64,000 nt of DNA. Origin: Methylomarinum sp. Ch1-1. GTDB taxonomy: Bacteria > Pseudomonadota > Gammaproteobacteria > Methylococcales > Methylomonadaceae. The translations under genes and the position numbers were made by a program. How positions within the stretch are numbered: the first letter of the stretch is position 1; each line of letters opens with the position of its first letter. The notes under the pieces were generated by a model. The model was given only the letters and a program-made list of their open reading frames with translations. It was not told the origin of the DNA and searched no databases. The stretch is from NCBI RefSeq assembly GCF_030717995.2, contig NZ_CP157743.1, positions 620,001 through 684,000 of the forward strand, read 5' to 3'. Shown one piece after another: positions 9,433-18,166 of this stretch.

Positions 9433-9566
9433 CCCTGACCTAAATTCCATCGCTCTGGACTATATTTTACATTCCAGGATAATTTAGGTGCTGAGTGAAC
9501 GGCGCTCCTCGACAGATACACCACATGCGCTTAATGCATGCTCAAACTGATATATGGGAATTGCTG
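9433..9566. mobile_element. Degenerate family C palindrome plus family B right end
   Basis: The family C left arm is damaged (ccctgACCTAAATTCC) and the right arm is nearly intact (AATTTAGGTGCTGAG). It is followed by GAACGGCGCTCCTCGACAGA and CTCAAACTGATAT-GGGAATTGCTG, the usual right half of family B. No left family B end is found, so the copy is truncated. Confidence 0.6.
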
Positions 9567-9684
9567 ACCGCAAACGTGCAATCAGCAGCTTAAGAATCAT
9601 TACATGACCGACCGCTAATCGGTAAAATAGCGCTACTCGCCGTGAAACGGTGGTGCGACACTATTTAATTGGCCATTTGCCCGC

Positions 9685-10821
9685 ATGAAGACAATACAAT
9701 TAAAGGAAAATGATCTAAGCGTCGGCAGCCCCTTGCCTTGGCCTGTTTATGCGCATGATGGTGAATTGTTGTTGGAACGAGGCCAACTGCTGAGCAGTGA
9801 ACGACAAAAACGCATCTTGCTGACCCGCGGCCTTTACCGGGAGGCCAACGCCGGTGAAACGAAAGAATTGGAAAAGCAGGAAAAATTTTCCCTGGCCTCA
9901 CCGTTTAATGTCCTGGACGCGATCAGGCAAAACGTGACTCGCATTCTCAACGACATGAATCAATCGCTGACCAGCGATTACAATCAACGAGTCACCAAGG
10001 TGGCCTCGGTGATTCAGAAACTCTGCTATGAAAATACCGATGCCGCGTTGGGAGCCATCATCCTCGACCAGCAAGCCCTATACACCGAGATCCACCCGAT
10101 CATGTGCGCGATCCTCAGTGAATTATTGTTGCGGCGAAAAAAAATTCCCCAGCAAGATCGCCTGCTTTATCTGGCCGCCGCGTTAACGCAAAATATCGGC
10201 ATGCTGAATTTGCAAGAACATTTACATAAACAATCGTCGCCGTTAACGGAACAGCAGCAAAAAGACATTGAACAGCATCCGTTCAAAAGCCGAGAGATTC
10301 TGCAAGGACTGGGCATCACCCACAATGAATGGCTCGACACCGTGCAGAATCATCATGAACGTCCCGATGGCCGCGGTTATCCTAACGGCTTGCAAGCCGA
10401 CGACGTTAGCCTTTATGCCCGCACGCTATCATTGACCGATATCTATAGCGCTATGGTGCTGCCTCGCGAGTATCGCGACGGTTTCCACGTCAAGAAAGCG
10501 CTGCGCGATATCTTCATGCAGCGAGGCGGTGCGGTGGACATGGATTTGGCGCAATTACTGATCAAGGAACTCGGTATTTATCCGCCCGGCACCTTCGTGC
10601 AATTGGCAAACGGCGATATCGCCATCGTCATCCGCCGCGGCGTTAAACAGGCCAATGCGCCGATCGTCTTGAATATCATGTCGCCGCGCGGCGCGCCTTA
10701 TAAGAATCCGCAACGCAGGGACACTAAACATCAGGACTTATACGGCATCGTCAAGGTCATCCCTAGAATCGATGATTTAAAACTGGACAGAAACCAGATC
10801 TGGGGTTTGGGCAAAAAATAG
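9685..10821 (+). CDS. HD-GYP-like protein with degenerate HD site
   Basis: A 378-residue protein. The N-terminal ~60 residues resemble the short domain that precedes many HD-GYP phosphodiesterase domains. The HD-GYP part spans about 95-290: an early His (IHPIM, His136), IEQHPFKSREIL (195-206), HHERPDGRGYP (223-233) and LTDIYSAMV (250-258). The metal-binding HD pair is replaced: where the family has LLHDIG this has LTQNIG (Thr168-Gln169). Loss of that pair suggests that cyclic-di-GMP hydrolysis is impaired, and that the protein may act as a sensor or scaffold; this is inference. The C-terminal ~90 residues form a small domain. It stands upstream of nadC in the same direction. Confidence 0.8.
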   Translation: MKTIQLKENDLSVGSPLPWPVYAHDGELLLERGQLLSSERQKRILLTRGLYREANAGETKELEKQEKFSLASPFNVLDAIRQNVTRILNDMNQSLTSDYNQRVTKVASVIQKLCYENTDAALGAIILDQQALYTEIHPIMCAILSELLLRRKKIPQQDRLLYLAAALTQNIGMLNLQEHLHKQSSPLTEQQQKDIEQHPFKSREILQGLGITHNEWLDTVQNHHERPDGRGYPNGLQADDVSLYARTLSLTDIYSAMVLPREYRDGFHVKKALRDIFMQRGGAVDMDLAQLLIKELGIYPPGTFVQLANGDIAIVIRRGVKQANAPIVLNIMSPRGAPYKNPQRRDTKHQDLYGIVKVIPRIDDLKLDRNQIWGLGKK

Positions 10822-10855
10822 CCACGCTTGTTAACATCGTTCATTCGAGATATTT

Positions 10856-11695
10856 ATGCTTTCACAACCTACTACTGAAGAAATAAACGCTTACCTCGCC
10901 GAGGATATCGGCAGCGGCGATGTCACCGCCGGCATCATCCCGGAAACCACGCTGGCCACAGCAACGGTGCTTAGCCGTGAAAAGACCGTTCTGTGCGGAC
11001 GGGCTTGGTTCGATGCGATCTTTCATCGTCTCGATTCGGCCATCACGATCGAATGGCTGGCGGATGAAGGACAAGTCGTCGACAAAGATACCGAGTTATG
11101 TCGTTTGCAGGGGCCGGCGCGGGCCTTATTGAGCGGCGAAAGAACGGCCCTGAACCTGCTACAGACGCTGTCGGCGACGGCGACCGTGGCCAGGACCTAT
11201 GCCGACGCCGTCGCCGGCACCGGCTGCAAGGTGTTGGATACCCGCAAAACCCTGCCGGGCCTGCGCATGGCGCAAAAATACGCAGTTCGTTGCGGCGGCT
11301 GTTTCAATCATCGCATCGGCTTATATGATGCGGTGCTGATCAAGGAAAACCATATCATCGCCGCCGGCTCGATTGCCCAGGCGATAAAAACCGCCCGAAA
11401 TCGTTACGATTTGATGGTCGAAGTGGAAGTGGAAAATATGGCTGAATTTAAACAGGCCATCGCGGAAAAACCCGATCGCATCATGCTGGATAATTTTTCC
11501 CTTGAAGACATGCGCGCCGCAGTCGCCCTCAATGCCGGCGCCGTCGAACTGGAGGCGTCCGGCAACATCGACCTGGATTGCATACGCAAGGTAGCAGAAA
11601 CCGGCGTCAATTATATTTCCATCGGCGCGTTAACCAAAAACATTATCGCGATCGATTTATCGATGCGTATCAAGCTGGATATGAGTGATGATTGA
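10856..11695 (+). CDS. nadC: Nicotinate-nucleotide pyrophosphorylase (quinolinate phosphoribosyltransferase)
   Basis: A 279-residue enzyme that converts quinolinate and PRPP to nicotinate mononucleotide with loss of CO2, in de novo NAD synthesis. It is full length. Active-site motifs are visible: DTRKTLPG (128-135), CGGCFNHRIGLYDAVLIKEN (146-165) and, in the C-terminal part, a Glu-rich barrel strand EVEVEN and the LDNFS motif. It lies 34 bases after the HD-GYP-like gene. The last bases overlap the start region of the following flavin reductase-like gene, so they are likely co-transcribed. Confidence 0.96.
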   Translation: MLSQPTTEEINAYLAEDIGSGDVTAGIIPETTLATATVLSREKTVLCGRAWFDAIFHRLDSAITIEWLADEGQVVDKDTELCRLQGPARALLSGERTALNLLQTLSATATVARTYADAVAGTGCKVLDTRKTLPGLRMAQKYAVRCGGCFNHRIGLYDAVLIKENHIIAAGSIAQAIKTARNRYDLMVEVEVENMAEFKQAIAEKPDRIMLDNFSLEDMRAAVALNAGAVELEASGNIDLDCIRKVAETGVNYISIGALTKNIIAIDLSMRIKLDMSDD

Positions 11696-12182
11696 CCACA
11701 TCGACCAATTAGTCAGACAAATTACCCTCGGCGTCTATGTCATCGGCGTCAACAACGGGACAAAACAAAACGCCTTCACCGCCGCCTGGGTCATGCAGGC
11801 GTCTTTCGATCCGTTGCTGCTTTGCATCAGCATCAACCCGGAGCATTATTCGTGGCAATTGTTACAAGAAGGCGGCATTTGCAGCGTCAATGTGCTGGGA
11901 AAACATCAGTATGCGATCGCCGAGCACTTCGGCGCCTCCGGTCTTAAAGACAAGATGGCCGGTTTTCGCTGGCATCAGGCGGAAACCGGCGCTCCGGTAC
12001 TGTCGGAAAGCCTTGCTTATTTCGATTGCCGAGTCAGCCATTATGCCGACGCCGGAGATCATAAATTAGCCGTCTGTGAAGTCGTAGATGCGGCCTTATT
12101 GAACAACGGCCCATTGCTGCTCTATAACGACACCGGCGACATGGATGGCAGCAGCGAAATATACGCAGACTCGGCAGACTAA
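11688..12182 (+). CDS. Flavin reductase-like (FMN-binding) domain protein
   Basis: About 164 residues covering a single flavin reductase-like domain (DIM6/NTAB type): an N-terminal TLGVYVIGV strand, NAFTAAWVMQASFDP and a central SVNVLGKHQ stretch are typical of the split-barrel FMN fold. Such proteins reduce flavin with NAD(P)H, often for a partner oxygenase; no partner is adjacent. A GTG at 11685 and an ATG at 11688 are both possible starts; the ATG is preferred. It overlaps nadC by eight bases, suggesting translational coupling. Confidence 0.8.
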   Translation: MIDHIDQLVRQITLGVYVIGVNNGTKQNAFTAAWVMQASFDPLLLCISINPEHYSWQLLQEGGICSVNVLGKHQYAIAEHFGASGLKDKMAGFRWHQAETGAPVLSESLAYFDCRVSHYADAGDHKLAVCEVVDAALLNNGPLLLYNDTGDMDGSSEIYADSAD

Positions 12183-12350
12183 AATCCAGTTCACCTCGCG
12201 CCGACGCGGAAACCCTAACTCTCCCGCTGAGTCAGTCAAGCAATCCAATTACATGTATTAGAAAGAAAATTTTACTAATAATATAATACCTTCCTCTTAT
12301 TAATGTTGTGAGCAAATATAACTAGAATAATAATTAAGAGGAGGTTTGCA

Positions 12351-13103
12351 ATGTGTTGGAGTGGCGAAGCGTCGGGCGTTCTTGCCGTCGCCGGGTTAAG
12401 TACAGCGGCTTATGTCGCTTATAAGGGGGAGTCTAAGGAACTGTGGATTCCCCTAACTTATTTTGCCTTAATGGAATTGCTACAGGCGGCAACGTATGCC
12501 TATATCGATCTCTGTGATAATCCCAACAATCAGGTCCTAACCCTGTTTGGTTATATTCATATTGCTTTCCAGCCATTTTTCGTCAACATGGTGGCGATGT
12601 ATTTCATTCCGGAAAGCGTCAAACTCAAAATAAGAACGACCGTCTATACCATCTGCGCCATCGGCTCTTTGGCGATACTGGTCAAGATGTTCCCATTCGA
12701 CTGGGCCGGAAGCTGCAATGCGGGTTTGGAAGGCTTCTGCGGTGCGCAAACCTGTTCCGTATCCGGCGACTGGCATATTGCCTGGCAACTTCCCCTCAAT
12801 GGGTTATTATCTTCTCCGGTCAGCTGGCTGCCCGGTTTTGATTGGGGACTGCACGCCTTTGCCTATATCCTGGTGGCTTTCTACATGCCGATTATATACG
12901 GTTCATGGCGCTTCGTCGGTTTTCATTATTTGATTGGTCCGTTGATTTCCGATCTCACCACCAACGATCCGAACGAATATGCGGCGGTCTGGTGCCTGTT
13001 TTCGATCGCCTTGTGCGTCTCGGTGATCAAAACACCGATCAGAAAACATCTTCATGTTAAAAAATGGCCATATTATCGCCGACAAGTTGCCGACAGCTTG
13101 TAA
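12351..13103 (+). CDS. Polytopic membrane protein with MCWSG N-terminus (DUF5765-like)
   Basis: A 250-residue protein with about seven hydrophobic segments. It has a very strong ribosome-binding site (AGAGGAGG, 7 bases before ATG). The N-terminus MCWSGEAS and the run ELWIPLTYFALMELLQ resemble the uncharacterised DUF5765 family; I am moderately sure of that family. A loop at about residues 123-140 holds three cysteines (CNAGLEGFCGAQTC), possibly for disulfides or metal. It stands alone after nadC and the flavin gene, with a hairpin downstream. Function unknown. Confidence 0.7.
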   Translation: MCWSGEASGVLAVAGLSTAAYVAYKGESKELWIPLTYFALMELLQAATYAYIDLCDNPNNQVLTLFGYIHIAFQPFFVNMVAMYFIPESVKLKIRTTVYTICAIGSLAILVKMFPFDWAGSCNAGLEGFCGAQTCSVSGDWHIAWQLPLNGLLSSPVSWLPGFDWGLHAFAYILVAFYMPIIYGSWRFVGFHYLIGPLISDLTTNDPNEYAAVWCLFSIALCVSVIKTPIRKHLHVKKWPYYRRQVADSL

Positions 13104-13130
13104 ACCGAAACGTCGTGGTTTGAACATTAT

Positions 13131-13158
13131 CCCGGATATTGACCACACCATATCCGGG
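13131..13158 (+). terminator. Hairpin after the DUF5765-like gene
   Basis: CCCGGATAT and ATATCCGGG form a perfect 9-bp stem 27 bases after the stop codon. There is no T-run, so it is a weak or factor-dependent terminator, or an mRNA-stabilising hairpin. Confidence 0.5.
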
Positions 13159-13244
13159 TCATGCTCAGCATAAAAAATCGCTCAACAATGGTGCATATTG
13201 GCCCGATTGGGGCGCCAATATTTACCGAGCGGTCTTATTTTTCG

Positions 13245-13401
13245 GTAACTATTCAGTATCTTTCAGGATTTAGGGAGTAGACCATTGATTTCTCGGGACG
13301 CGTGAATACTTCCATGTAAGCTCTGACTGCAACGTCCTGTTGCAGACAGCCCGATAAATCAATAGCCTACTCCCTCTGATAAAAATACGCTGAATAATTA
13401 C
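13245..13401 (-). mobile_element. Family A element, copy 1 (157 bp), with exact 8-bp target duplication
   Basis: Ends GTAACTATTCAG and CTGAATAATTAC, with inner arms AGGGAGTAG and CTACTCCCT, make a long imperfect palindrome. The element is reversed relative to the other five copies. ATTTTTCG flanks it on both sides (13237-13244 and 13402-13409). It has no coding capacity. GTAA ends with 8-bp duplications are known for the IS66 family, so it may be moved by an IS66-type transposase. Confidence 0.88.
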
Positions 13402-13439
13402 ATTTTTCGTTATGTTAACGATATTGACGGGTATGGAGC

Positions 13440-13730
13440 ATATATTCGCGAAGCCGCCCTACGTTAGCTACGTTGGCGTCGTAATCGTCGGTTGACCACC
13501 GTAGGGTGGATTCGCCGCCAGGCAATCCGACTGGATATGCACAACGGCCAATTTCGCCTCCGGTGGCGGTTTTTGGCGGCTTGCTTCGCGAAGCCGCCCT
13601 ACGATGCGGTAGGGTGTGCTGACGATAGGAAGCGCACCGGTTTTTGATGCGCTTCACCCAGCACCTAAATTATTATCCTGGGATGTAAAATATAGTCCAG
13701 TAGCCATGGCATTAAAAATGCTGTGAATAT
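13440..13730. repeat. Family D modules and a family C half-palindrome
   Basis: A partial D hairpin (CGCGAAGCCGCC at 13447) is followed by a full module with core hairpin 13575-13598, then GATAGGAAGCGCACCGG, and the left arm and loop of a family C element (CCCAGCACCTAAATT from about 13660, with GTAAAATATAGTCCAG). The right C arm is lost. The remaining 90 bases before the GH15-like gene appear unique. Open frames here are repeat artefacts. Confidence 0.65.
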
Positions 13731-13819
13731 TCGACGGATATGGGAACATATCCACTTAGCGAAGATTTATGGCAATAAGCTGAGTCGCCCTTCAAGTTTC
13801 ATTAAAGACCTACTCATTG

Positions 13820-16800
13820 ATGAATCAGGAAACGCGAACAGCTACTAAGATGAACCCATTAACGATAGTTAGGCCGCAGTCTGAAATGATCCTCATTCAA
13901 AAACTCGACAGTTATTACAGAGAGGTGCAGGAAATCATTCTGGACCGGCAAGACCCGGTTAGCGGCCTGCTGCCCGCCAGCACCGCCGTTAACGTCCATG
14001 GCAACTACACCGACGCCTGGGTCCGCGATAATGTCTATAGCATCCTTGCCGCCTGGGGATTGGCGCTGGCCTATCGCCGCATCGACGAAACCGATGGGCG
14101 CACCTATACCCTGGAGCAAAGCGTCGTTAAATTGATGCGAGGCCTATTAACCGCGATGATGCGCCAAGCCGCCAAGGTCGAGCGCTTTAAATACAGCCAG
14201 GACCCGCTGGATGCCTTGCATGCCAAATATGACACGCATAGCGGCACTATCGTCGTCGGCGACCATGAATGGGGGCATTTGCAACTCGATGCGACTTCGC
14301 TTTTTTTACTGATGCTGGCTCAGATGATCGCCTCCGGTCTGAAAATCATCTTCACCCTCGATGAAGTCAATTTCGTCCAAAACCTGGTGCATTATATTTC
14401 CCGCGCCTACCGGACCCCCGATTACGGCATCTGGGAACGCGGCAATAAAAGCAATCACGGCATCGCCGAATTGAACGCCAGTTCGGTGGGCATGGCCAAG
14501 GCGGCTCTGGAGGCGATGTCCGGATTCAACCTGTTCGGTGCGAATGGCGGTCAAGCCTCGGTCATCCATGTGATCAGCGATGAAATTGCCCGTTCCCGCA
14601 TCACGCTGGAATCGCTGCTGCCGCGTGAATCGATGTCCAAGGAGGTGGATTCCGCGCTGCTCGGCGTCATCGGGTATCCGGCTTTCGCCGTTGAAGACCT
14701 GGATTTATTACAGAGAACCGAACAACGAGTTTGTGAAAAACTGCAGGGTCAGTATGGTTGCAAACGCTTCCTGCTCGATGGACACCAGACTGCGATTGAA
14801 GACAGTCATAGGCTGTATTATGAACCGCATGAATTGAAACAATTCATGGATATCGAATGCGAATGGCCGTTGTTTTTTTGTTATTTACTGCTCAATAAGT
14901 TGTTCACCGGCCAGAAGGCCGAAGCAGACGTCTATCGCGGCAAGCTGGACCAGTTGCGCGTTAATCGGGACGGTCGCCAGTTATTGCCGGAACTCTACAG
15001 GGTTCCGGCGGACAAGATCGAGGCGGAACGCAATGATCCCGGCAGCCAGCCGCGCGTCCCCAATGAAAATATACCGCTGGTCTGGGCGCAAAGCCTATAT
15101 ACCTTAGGCGCGATGATCCAGGACGGTTTGCTGGAAATCGGCGACATCGACCCGCTAGGACGCCGCCAATCCATCGGCCGCAGCCGCAGTCGTAAAATCC
15201 AACTCACCCTGCTGGCCCAGGATGCGGCGGTGCAAAACCAATTGGATGAATTCGGTATCGTCACCCAAACTTTCGCCGAAATCGCTCCCATCCAGATCAG
15301 AGAATCCGGTGAATTGGCCGCCGCCTACACCCAGGTTGGCCGCAACAAACGTCTCGGATTAAGCGGCAGACCCAATCGACAGGTTCGCGCTCTGGGCACG
15401 GCCTTGCTCTATAAACTAGCCAATAATCGCATCCTCTTCTTGCCTCAGTTCATGAACCAACGCGGCTTTTATCTGGCTTTGGACAACCGTTTGCTGGTTG
15501 AACGCCTGCGTCACGAGTTGGCCTATATTTATCAACACTGGGACCGTCCCGGCCGTCCTCTGGTGGTCATGGTGATCAAACATAATATGCTGGATAACGA
15601 AGGCTATCGAGTATTGCTGGAATTCATGGCGGAATTGCAACAAGGCTCGATCCTCGGCGTACCGGTGCAACTGGGACGCCTGGCCGAATTCATCCCCACC
15701 GCCAGCCATGAGCAAATCGACCATCTGCATGATTTTCGTTTTTCCGAGCCCAGCTGGCAAGAAGCCGAGCGTCCCGGTCGACGCTTATTGACGGCTTGCG
15801 CGGATGCGAACATAGCCGTCGATGCCGAAACCTTGAGCCGTTGGGAAAAGTCGGACGACGATTTCTTGCTCGGACAGTTGACGAGCAACGCCAATCTCTA
15901 TGCCCAACTGGAGATCTTAGCACTACTAAACTCGCGCCATGGCCCGGATCACGCCGTCATTTTAAGCGTCTTCGACCAGCGGCCTTGTCGGCTACGCGAT
16001 TTGCTCGAAGAGGTTTACGCCCGGGCCGGCGACTTGCATGAATGGACGCTGGTTCGGCGCAGCGCCGGCTTATTGGGTAAATATGATGTCGACCTGGAAC
16101 AGGCCGCCGCCGAAATACTGGTGCGCCTGAAGCGCTTGAGCGTCGGCCGCGAATACAGCAACCGAGCGACCTTTAAACGGCCGCCCAATGCCCAGGAAAT
16201 TCTGTCGACGATACGCACTTACAACAACAATGATGTCGCCATCCATATTATCATCCAAGAACTCATCATCTATCTGGGCATTCTGATCAAGTCCCATCCG
16301 GAATTGTTTACCGATATGCATACGGTGCGGGTCGGTCATATCATGCAGCTGATTGTCGCCCGACAACGGCGCAAACTGGATTGCGAAATGGATGTAGCCT
16401 TTAACACGCTGTTGGCGCTGCCGCCTCATCAACTGGCCCAATTGGTCAAAGAGACGCTGGCCGATTACCAAAACTCGGAAAGCGAATTGAATCAGGCGGA
16501 AACGCTTCGTTACGAGGGACGATACAAACATCTGGGCAGCGCCCGTTTTTCCGAACAGCTCAATCCTAAAGATCGCGGCAGCGCCGAGGACTGGCATGAG
16601 TGGCGCGAACAACTCGGCAGCGTCGGAAGAGAACCGGCTGCCTTCTTCGCCGCCGTCTGGGAGATTCTGCAGCACTGTAAGGGGTTGGTTATCGATGATA
16701 AACTGAACAGCAAACGCCTGCTCGACAGCGAAGATATACTGGCGCAGATGACCGCCGAGGAACAAAGTTTCGAATTGTTGATTAATCACCGACTGGATAA

Positions 16801-17104
16801 GATTCAGTCGCCCGATTATCGACAATTGACCGTTGAAGCCTTGCAGGCGCTGGCATTGATCTTCAAGGACGATCCCGAACTCTATGTCGATGACACCTTA
16901 ATGACCGATACGCTGATCAATCATGCCGTGCGCATCAGTTGGCTGCAAAAACATCCGGACCGCGCGCACCAATACGAACAGGATCATGCCTTTTCGTGGC
17001 AGGAATTTTATCAGCTGCCGCCCAACGAGGTTGCAAATGCGATCATCGACGCATTGAATTATCTGCTGGATAACGACAACGAAACCCCGGGAGTGTGCAT
17101 ATGA
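13820..17104 (+). CDS. GH15 / phosphorylase-kinase alpha-beta-like protein
   Basis: About 1094 residues. The N-terminal ~450 match the glucoamylase-like fold of glycoside hydrolase family 15 in its phosphorylase b kinase regulatory subunit branch: NYTDAWVRDNVYSILAAWGL, WGHLQLDATSLFLLML and IWERGNKSNHGIAELNASSV are characteristic. The rest is a long, mostly helical region also found in the kinase subunits. Bacterial members are uncharacterised; hydrolysis or binding of alpha-glucan is plausible. The next gene is glucokinase with a 4-base overlap (ATGA), which supports a role in glucose or glycogen metabolism. A TTG at 13817 is an alternative start; the ATG at 13820 is chosen. Confidence 0.8.
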   Translation: MNQETRTATKMNPLTIVRPQSEMILIQKLDSYYREVQEIILDRQDPVSGLLPASTAVNVHGNYTDAWVRDNVYSILAAWGLALAYRRIDETDGRTYTLEQSVVKLMRGLLTAMMRQAAKVERFKYSQDPLDALHAKYDTHSGTIVVGDHEWGHLQLDATSLFLLMLAQMIASGLKIIFTLDEVNFVQNLVHYISRAYRTPDYGIWERGNKSNHGIAELNASSVGMAKAALEAMSGFNLFGANGGQASVIHVISDEIARSRITLESLLPRESMSKEVDSALLGVIGYPAFAVEDLDLLQRTEQRVCEKLQGQYGCKRFLLDGHQTAIEDSHRLYYEPHELKQFMDIECEWPLFFCYLLLNKLFTGQKAEADVYRGKLDQLRVNRDGRQLLPELYRVPADKIEAERNDPGSQPRVPNENIPLVWAQSLYTLGAMIQDGLLEIGDIDPLGRRQSIGRSRSRKIQLTLLAQDAAVQNQLDEFGIVTQTFAEIAPIQIRESGELAAAYTQVGRNKRLGLSGRPNRQVRALGTALLYKLANNRILFLPQFMNQRGFYLALDNRLLVERLRHELAYIYQHWDRPGRPLVVMVIKHNMLDNEGYRVLLEFMAELQQGSILGVPVQLGRLAEFIPTASHEQIDHLHDFRFSEPSWQEAERPGRRLLTACADANIAVDAETLSRWEKSDDDFLLGQLTSNANLYAQLEILALLNSRHGPDHAVILSVFDQRPCRLRDLLEEVYARAGDLHEWTLVRRSAGLLGKYDVDLEQAAAEILVRLKRLSVGREYSNRATFKRPPNAQEILSTIRTYNNNDVAIHIIIQELIIYLGILIKSHPELFTDMHTVRVGHIMQLIVARQRRKLDCEMDVAFNTLLALPPHQLAQLVKETLADYQNSESELNQAETLRYEGRYKHLGSARFSEQLNPKDRGSAEDWHEWREQLGSVGREPAAFFAAVWEILQHCKGLVIDDKLNSKRLLDSEDILAQMTAEEQSFELLINHRLDKIQSPDYRQLTVEALQALALIFKDDPELYVDDTLMTDTLINHAVRISWLQKHPDRAHQYEQDHAFSWQEFYQLPPNEVANAIIDALNYLLDNDNETPGVCI

Positions 17105-18087
17105 TACTCGCTGGCGACATTGGCGGCACTAAGACCGTGTTGGCGTTATACGGCCGCAATAATCAAGGGGAATTGCAATGCGAATTCGAGCAGACCTATT
17201 TCAGCGCCGAATATCCCCATTTCCATGACATCTTGTCGGTTTTTATCCCCGCCGATACAACGCTCAACGCCGCCTGTTTCGGCATCGCCGGACCGATCGT
17301 CGAACAACGCTGCCAAATCACCAATCTGCCCTGGCTTATCGATGCCGCGGAGCTGTCCATCAAACTTCGCTGCAACCGCGTCAAACTGTTGAACGACCTC
17401 GAAGCGACGGCGATTGGCATGTTGAATATTCCGTCCGAAGACCTGGTCGAACTTAACCCCAGCGCCCAACGCCAACAAGGCAATATTGCCGTGATCGCCG
17501 CCGGCACCGGTCTGGGCGAAGCGATACTGTACTGGGACGGACAACGCCATCACCCGATGGCGACCGAAGGCGGCCACTGCGATTTCGCGCCTCAAACCCA
17601 GCAGCAGGATCTCTTACTGAGTTATCTACGCAAACAGTTTAACGGTCATGTGAGCTGGGAACGCGTGCTTTCCGGCGCCGGTTTCGGTCATCTCTATGAT
17701 TTCCTCGTTGACATAAACTATGCGCCGGCCTGCCCGGCAGTGCCGGCGGCTAACTCCGTCAACGCCTTAAGCGATGACCGGAACGCCATCATCTCGCGTC
17801 TGGGCCTTAACGTCGAGGATCGGGGTTGCGCGGAAGCGCTGCGCCTGTTTGTCGAATTATACGGCGCCGAAGCCGGCAACTTGGCGCTGAAATGTCTGGC
17901 GACCGGCGGCGTTTATATCGGCGGCGGCATCGCGCCTAAAATCCGTCCCGTGTTGGAGAACGGCGACTTCCTGCGCGCCTTCAGCGACAAAGGTCGCTTC
18001 CAAACCTTGCTCAGCGGCCTATCGGTCAAACTGTCTCTGAACCCAAATACCGCCTTGATCGGCGCGGCTCATTACTTTTCAGATTGA
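17101..18087 (+). CDS. glk: Glucokinase
   Basis: A 328-residue ATP-dependent glucokinase (Glk family) phosphorylating glucose at O6. It opens with the phosphate-binding motif GDIGGTKT and includes NDLEATAIGM, AAGTGLGEA and EGGHCDFAP, which line the glucose and ATP sites in the family. A GTG at 17095 would extend it by two codons. The ATG at 17101 is preferred because it gives the classic ATGA overlap with the GH15-like gene and sits properly behind GGGAG. The pair probably channels released glucose to glucose-6-phosphate. Confidence 0.92.
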   Translation: MILAGDIGGTKTVLALYGRNNQGELQCEFEQTYFSAEYPHFHDILSVFIPADTTLNAACFGIAGPIVEQRCQITNLPWLIDAAELSIKLRCNRVKLLNDLEATAIGMLNIPSEDLVELNPSAQRQQGNIAVIAAGTGLGEAILYWDGQRHHPMATEGGHCDFAPQTQQQDLLLSYLRKQFNGHVSWERVLSGAGFGHLYDFLVDINYAPACPAVPAANSVNALSDDRNAIISRLGLNVEDRGCAEALRLFVELYGAEAGNLALKCLATGGVYIGGGIAPKIRPVLENGDFLRAFSDKGRFQTLLSGLSVKLSLNPNTALIGAAHYFSD

Positions 18088-18166
18088 TCGTAGCGTAACC
18101 TGTGAAAACCGTCGATTGCGTGCGGAACATTCCGTCTATCCACCGATAATGGAGGAGGTAGCAAGC

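Larger units (their letters stand above)
8944..9684. other. Repeat-rich intergenic region between divergent genes
   Basis: No gene is supported. The promoter of ribA should lie in the first 100 bases. Beyond that come the right end of a family B element (about 9075-9140, ending GGGAATTGCTG), a family D module with core hairpin at 9209-9232, a degenerate family C palindrome (9433-9495) and a second family B right end (to 9566). The final 110 bases before the HD-GYP-like gene look unique. Confidence 0.7.

Noticed and set aside
13415-13657. Small proteins in family D modules (also near 3141, 26575 and 9176)
   Set aside because: The same peptide strings recur wherever the repeat occurs and no start signals are present.
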